DNA of 64,000 nucleotides from an uncultured Christensenellaceae bacterium (GTDB taxonomy: Bacteria > Bacillota > Clostridia > Christensenellales > Borkfalkiaceae), in the NCBI GenBank assembly GCA_910586985.1, contig CAJUKK010000010.1, forward strand, positions 1-64,000, read 5' to 3'. Made by a program: the position numbers and the translations under genes. Within the stretch, counting starts at the first letter, position 1. Every line of letters begins with the position of its first letter. The notes below the pieces were generated by a model, which ran no database searches, was not told where the DNA came from, and saw only the letters and a list, made by a program, of their open reading frames with translations. Shown one piece after another: positions 61,277 to 64,000 of this stretch.

Positions 61277-61305
61277 ATTATATGTATTTTTCAAAAAAAT
61301 GTCAA
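61277..61305 (-). promoter_or_regulatory. Promoter of the EamA gene, leaderless layout
   Basis: Minus-strand TTGACA (61300-61305), 17-bp spacer, TATAAT (61277-61282), ATG 7 nt later at 61269. Confidence 0.88.
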
Positions 61306-61434
61306 CCGAAGGACGTTTGCTACACCTGCTTACTGTGCATAAATTAAGTATAAAACCGTGTATTTTTCAAATATATTCAAACGGGGTTGAGATACGTAGT
61401 TTCGACGAAAAAACGCAAAATATACGAAAATTAT

Positions 61435-61463
61435 TTGCCTTTCAGCGCAATATGTGGTATAAT
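61435..61463 (+). promoter_or_regulatory. Promoter of the topoisomerase operon
   Basis: TTGCCT (61435-61440), 17-bp spacer, TATAAT (61458-61463). The ATG at 61496 has CGAGG before it. Confidence 0.8.
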
Positions 61464-61495
61464 TCTAACGGATTTTTTATATTTACGAGGTTTGC

Positions 61496-63550
61496 ATGGC
61501 AGAACAAAAACATTACGACGCGAGCGATATCACCATTCTGGAAGGATTGGATGCGGTACGGTTGCGCCCCGGTATGTATATCGGTTCGACGGGACAAAAG
61601 GGTCTCCACCATATACTGTGGGAGATCGTCGATAATGCGATCGACGAAGCGGCGAACGGATTTGCAGATCAGATCGACGTCATATTGCACAAAGACGGTA
61701 GCGTCTCCGTAGAAGATAACGGGCGGGGAATTCCTACCGATATCCATCCCAAGACCAAGGTCTCGGGCGTGCAGGTGGTTTTTACGCAATTGCATGCCGG
61801 AGGTAAATTCGACGAGCATAACTATTCGTTTTCGGGCGGGTTGCACGGCGTTGGCGCGTCGGTCACCAACGCGCTTTCCAAATGGTTGAAAGTTGAAGTG
61901 TATAAGGGCGGAAAAACGTACGGTATGCAATTTCGTTCCTATTACGATGAAAAGAAAGGGAAGTATGAGTCGGGCGTGCCCGTTGCTCCTCTTGCCGATC
62001 TCAAACAAAAGACGAAAAAACACGGTTCTTATATCCGTTTTCTGCCCGACGACAGCGTATTTTCAACGACGGAAATCCAGCTTACGACAGTTTCCAACCG
62101 TTTGAACGAACTTGCTTTTCTGAATAAGGGACTTACTATCAACCTGACGGACGAGCGTATTACAGCAAACGAATTTAAGAGCGAGGACGAAGAGGGGGAA
62201 ATTAAACAGCTTGATCTCATGGGGGCGACGCAGCCTTATCAAGTGAGTTACCATTACGAGGGCGGAATTGCGGACTTTGCCGTTTATTTGAACGAGGGCA
62301 AAAATAAACTTTATCCCAAACCGTTATATTACAAAACGGAAAAGGACGGGATTTTAATTGAATTTGCCATTCAACACACGGGAGACTATGCAGAAAGCCT
62401 TTTCTCTTTTGTCAACAATATTCCCACGCCCGAGGGCGGTTTTCATGAGATGGGATTTCGCGGCGGACTGACGCGCATGCTAAACGATTATGCGCGCGAT
62501 AATAAACTGCTCAAAGAGAAGGATGCAAATTTTCTTGGGGAGGATTTCCGCGAAGGTTTAACGGCGGTACTTTCCATCAAGATGAAAAACGTACAGTTCG
62601 AAGGGCAGACCAAGACGAAACTAGGCAATCCCGAGGCTCGTACGCCCGTTGAGAGCAGCGTTGTAGAGGGATTGCGTGAGCTTGCGAGCGATCATAAGAA
62701 TAAAAAGATTTTCGAAGAAATTATAAAAAAGGCGCAGGGAGCGGCGCGCGTCCGTATAGCTGCGCGGCAGGCAAAGGATACAGCGCGGGCAAAGAACAGT
62801 ATCGATTCGCTCACGCTTGTCGGAAAACTCGCCGCTTGTTCGGGGAAAAAGCCGGAGCTTAACGAACTGTTTATCGTTGAGGGCGATTCTGCGGGCGGTA
62901 CGGCGAAACAGGCGCGCGTAAGACAATATCAATCTATTCTGCCTTTGCGCGGAAAGCCGCTCAACGTTGAAAAGAAACGGCTTGATCAGGTGCTTGCGAA
63001 CGAGGAGATCCGCACCATGATTTCAGCCTTGGGCGCAGGAATCGGAAACGAGTTTAATTTGGACAAGCTCAATTATCATAAGGTGATTATTCTTTCCGAT
63101 GCCGATCAGGACGGATTCCATATCCGTTGCATTCTCTTAACGTTTTTCTTCCGCTATATGCGGCCGCTTGTCAACGCGGGGCACGTGTATATCGGCATGC
63201 CGCCGCTTTACAAGGTCTATAAACAAAACGGTTCCATCGAAGAATACGCATACGACGATCATGAATTGCAGGAAAAGATCGAAAAAGTCGGCAGAGGTTA
63301 CCTCATTCAACGTTATAAGGGACTTGGCGAAATGAGCGCGGAACAGCTTTGGTCGACGACGATGGATCCTGCGCGCCGTAATCTGACGCAGGTTACGATT
63401 GAGGATGCGGTTGCGGCGGAGAATATGATCACGACGCTCATGGGCGATAAAGTGGAGGGGAGAAAAGAATTTTTAAACCGCAATGCGAACTTTAATAAAG
63501 CGGATGCATTTATCGGAAAGGTAAAACTTGACGAAGGAGGGAAACAATGA
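61496..63550 (+). CDS. parE: Type IIA DNA topoisomerase subunit B (ParE-like)
   Basis: ATPase subunit of a type IIA topoisomerase, 684 residues. The GHKL ATPase motifs are EIVDNAIDEA, VEDNGRGIPTDIHPK and GGLHGVGASVTNA; the Toprim region has ELFIVEGDSAGGTAKQ and SDADQDGFHIR. The C-terminal KYKGLGEM-like segment (YKGLGEMSAEQLW) is typical. The partner gene overlaps it and looks more like ParC than GyrA, so topoisomerase IV is favoured; gyrase subunit B remains possible. Confidence 0.85.
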   Translation: MAEQKHYDASDITILEGLDAVRLRPGMYIGSTGQKGLHHILWEIVDNAIDEAANGFADQIDVILHKDGSVSVEDNGRGIPTDIHPKTKVSGVQVVFTQLHAGGKFDEHNYSFSGGLHGVGASVTNALSKWLKVEVYKGGKTYGMQFRSYYDEKKGKYESGVPVAPLADLKQKTKKHGSYIRFLPDDSVFSTTEIQLTTVSNRLNELAFLNKGLTINLTDERITANEFKSEDEEGEIKQLDLMGATQPYQVSYHYEGGIADFAVYLNEGKNKLYPKPLYYKTEKDGILIEFAIQHTGDYAESLFSFVNNIPTPEGGFHEMGFRGGLTRMLNDYARDNKLLKEKDANFLGEDFREGLTAVLSIKMKNVQFEGQTKTKLGNPEARTPVESSVVEGLRELASDHKNKKIFEEIIKKAQGAARVRIAARQAKDTARAKNSIDSLTLVGKLAACSGKKPELNELFIVEGDSAGGTAKQARVRQYQSILPLRGKPLNVEKKRLDQVLANEEIRTMISALGAGIGNEFNLDKLNYHKVIILSDADQDGFHIRCILLTFFFRYMRPLVNAGHVYIGMPPLYKVYKQNGSIEEYAYDDHELQEKIEKVGRGYLIQRYKGLGEMSAEQLWSTTMDPARRNLTQVTIEDAVAAENMITTLMGDKVEGRKEFLNRNANFNKADAFIGKVKLDEGGKQ

Positions 63551-64000
63551 GAAAGAACGAAGCAGCGATTCCCGAACCGAAGGGAAATCTGTTTGTTACC
63601 CCGCTTGAAGAGGTGTTGCCCGCATCTATGCTCCCTTATGCGGAATTTGTTATTCTCGACAGAGCGCTTCCCCGTGTAGAGGACGGATTAAAACCTGTTC
63701 AGCGCAGAATTTTGTACACAATGCACGAGATGGGGTTGCTCCCCGATAAGCCGCATAAAAAGTCTGCGCGTATCGTCGGTGATTGCATGGGTAAATATCA
63801 CCCGCACGGCGATTCTTCCGTCTACGACGCGATGGTGCGTATGGCTCAGGATTTTAATATGGGCAGGACGCTCGTTAACGGGCACGGAAACTTCGGTTCG
63901 GTGGACGGTGATCCCGCGGCGGCGATGCGTTATACCGAGGCGCGGCTTGAGCCGCTTGCTCTTGAGCTTTTGCGCGATCTCGACAAGAATACCGTTCCGT
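63547..64000 (+). CDS. parC: Type IIA DNA topoisomerase subunit A (ParC-like), partial
   Basis: The first 151 residues of the DNA-cleaving subunit; the gene runs off the window. The catalytic Tyr is in AAMRYTEAR (about residue 129). Features such as DRALPRVEDGLKPVQRRI, HPHGDSSVYDAMVRMAQDF and ELLRDLDKNTV fit ParC better than GyrA. Its ATG overlaps the parE stop (ATGA), so the two are translated together. Confidence 0.82.
   Translation, partial: MRKNEAAIPEPKGNLFVTPLEEVLPASMLPYAEFVILDRALPRVEDGLKPVQRRILYTMHEMGLLPDKPHKKSARIVGDCMGKYHPHGDSSVYDAMVRMAQDFNMGRTLVNGHGNFGSVDGDPAAAMRYTEARLEPLALELLRDLDKNTVP

Noticed and set aside
1..64000. CRISPR arrays, insertion sequences, rRNA genes
   Set aside because: No regularly spaced repeats, transposase genes, terminal inverted repeats or rRNA signatures were recognised.

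Overview
The window looks like chromosome of a spore-forming member of the Clostridia (Bacillota), probably a gut lineage. This rests on sigK with a sigma-E-type promoter, a T-box riboswitch, an mcsA-mcsB-clpC operon, RNase J, luxS with an MTA/SAH nucleosidase, the trmR-trhP pair, strong GGAGG ribosome binding sites, and many lipoproteins with BspA-type leucine-rich repeats or InlB-type repeats. Genus cannot be read from the sequence. G+C is near 45-50 % in most of the window; the exception is an AT-rich two-gene cassette at about 56,930-59,000.

Layout. 136-945: YihY/BrkB membrane protein. 1,175-12,752: a long operon with a sugar-type solute-binding lipoprotein, two permeases (the first carrying a large extra ectodomain), four further lipoproteins (leucine-rich repeat, InlB-type, SGNH esterase, one unknown) and an MBL-fold hydrolase; no transport ATPase is encoded. 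13,014-14,177: a second SGNH gene that has the operon's promoter and leader but no signal peptide. 14,239-16,465 (minus): serC-serA for serine synthesis. 16,717-24,712: a coiled-coil repeat protein, RNase J, TfoX-like protein, TrmR and TrhP (wobble-uridine modification of tRNA) and SigK. 24,758-26,670: asparagine T-box and asnB. 26,782-33,928: RNA methyltransferase, two pseudouridine synthases, a surface protein, DUF378 protein and FeoA-FeoB. 34,020-36,651: ArsR/SmtB-type repressor and zinc/cadmium P-type ATPase with its operator. 36,921-43,466: XRE regulator, membrane protein, DUF1653, McsA-McsB-ClpC and an acetyltransferase. 43,551-48,089 (minus): a 1512-residue leucine-rich repeat lipoprotein. 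48,256-50,546 (minus): Nudix, MTA/SAH nucleosidase, LuxS and Ung in overlapping order. 50,647-56,678: ferritin-like protein, UlaG-like MBL protein, phosphopantetheinyl transferase, C_GCAxxG_C_C protein, amino-acid kinase, lipoprotein and Dda/RecD-like helicase. 56,769-56,845: tRNA-Pro. 56,990-58,996: the AT-rich cassette (CorA-like membrane protein plus 2H phosphoesterase). 59,054-61,269 (minus): flippase-like and EamA membrane proteins. 61,496-64,000: parE and the start of parC.

The most interesting points are: (1) the AT-rich cassette, a membrane protein paired with a predicted 2H nucleotide phosphoesterase; (2) poly-C tracts in or beside the promoters of two surface-lipoprotein loci, which could allow phase variation; (3) five genes whose -10 box lies 6-7 bases before the ATG with no ribosome binding site, which suggests leaderless mRNAs; (4) the SGNH duplication, with an almost identical 3' half and a replaced, signal-less start. 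All functional statements come from motif reading and recalled family knowledge; no search was run.
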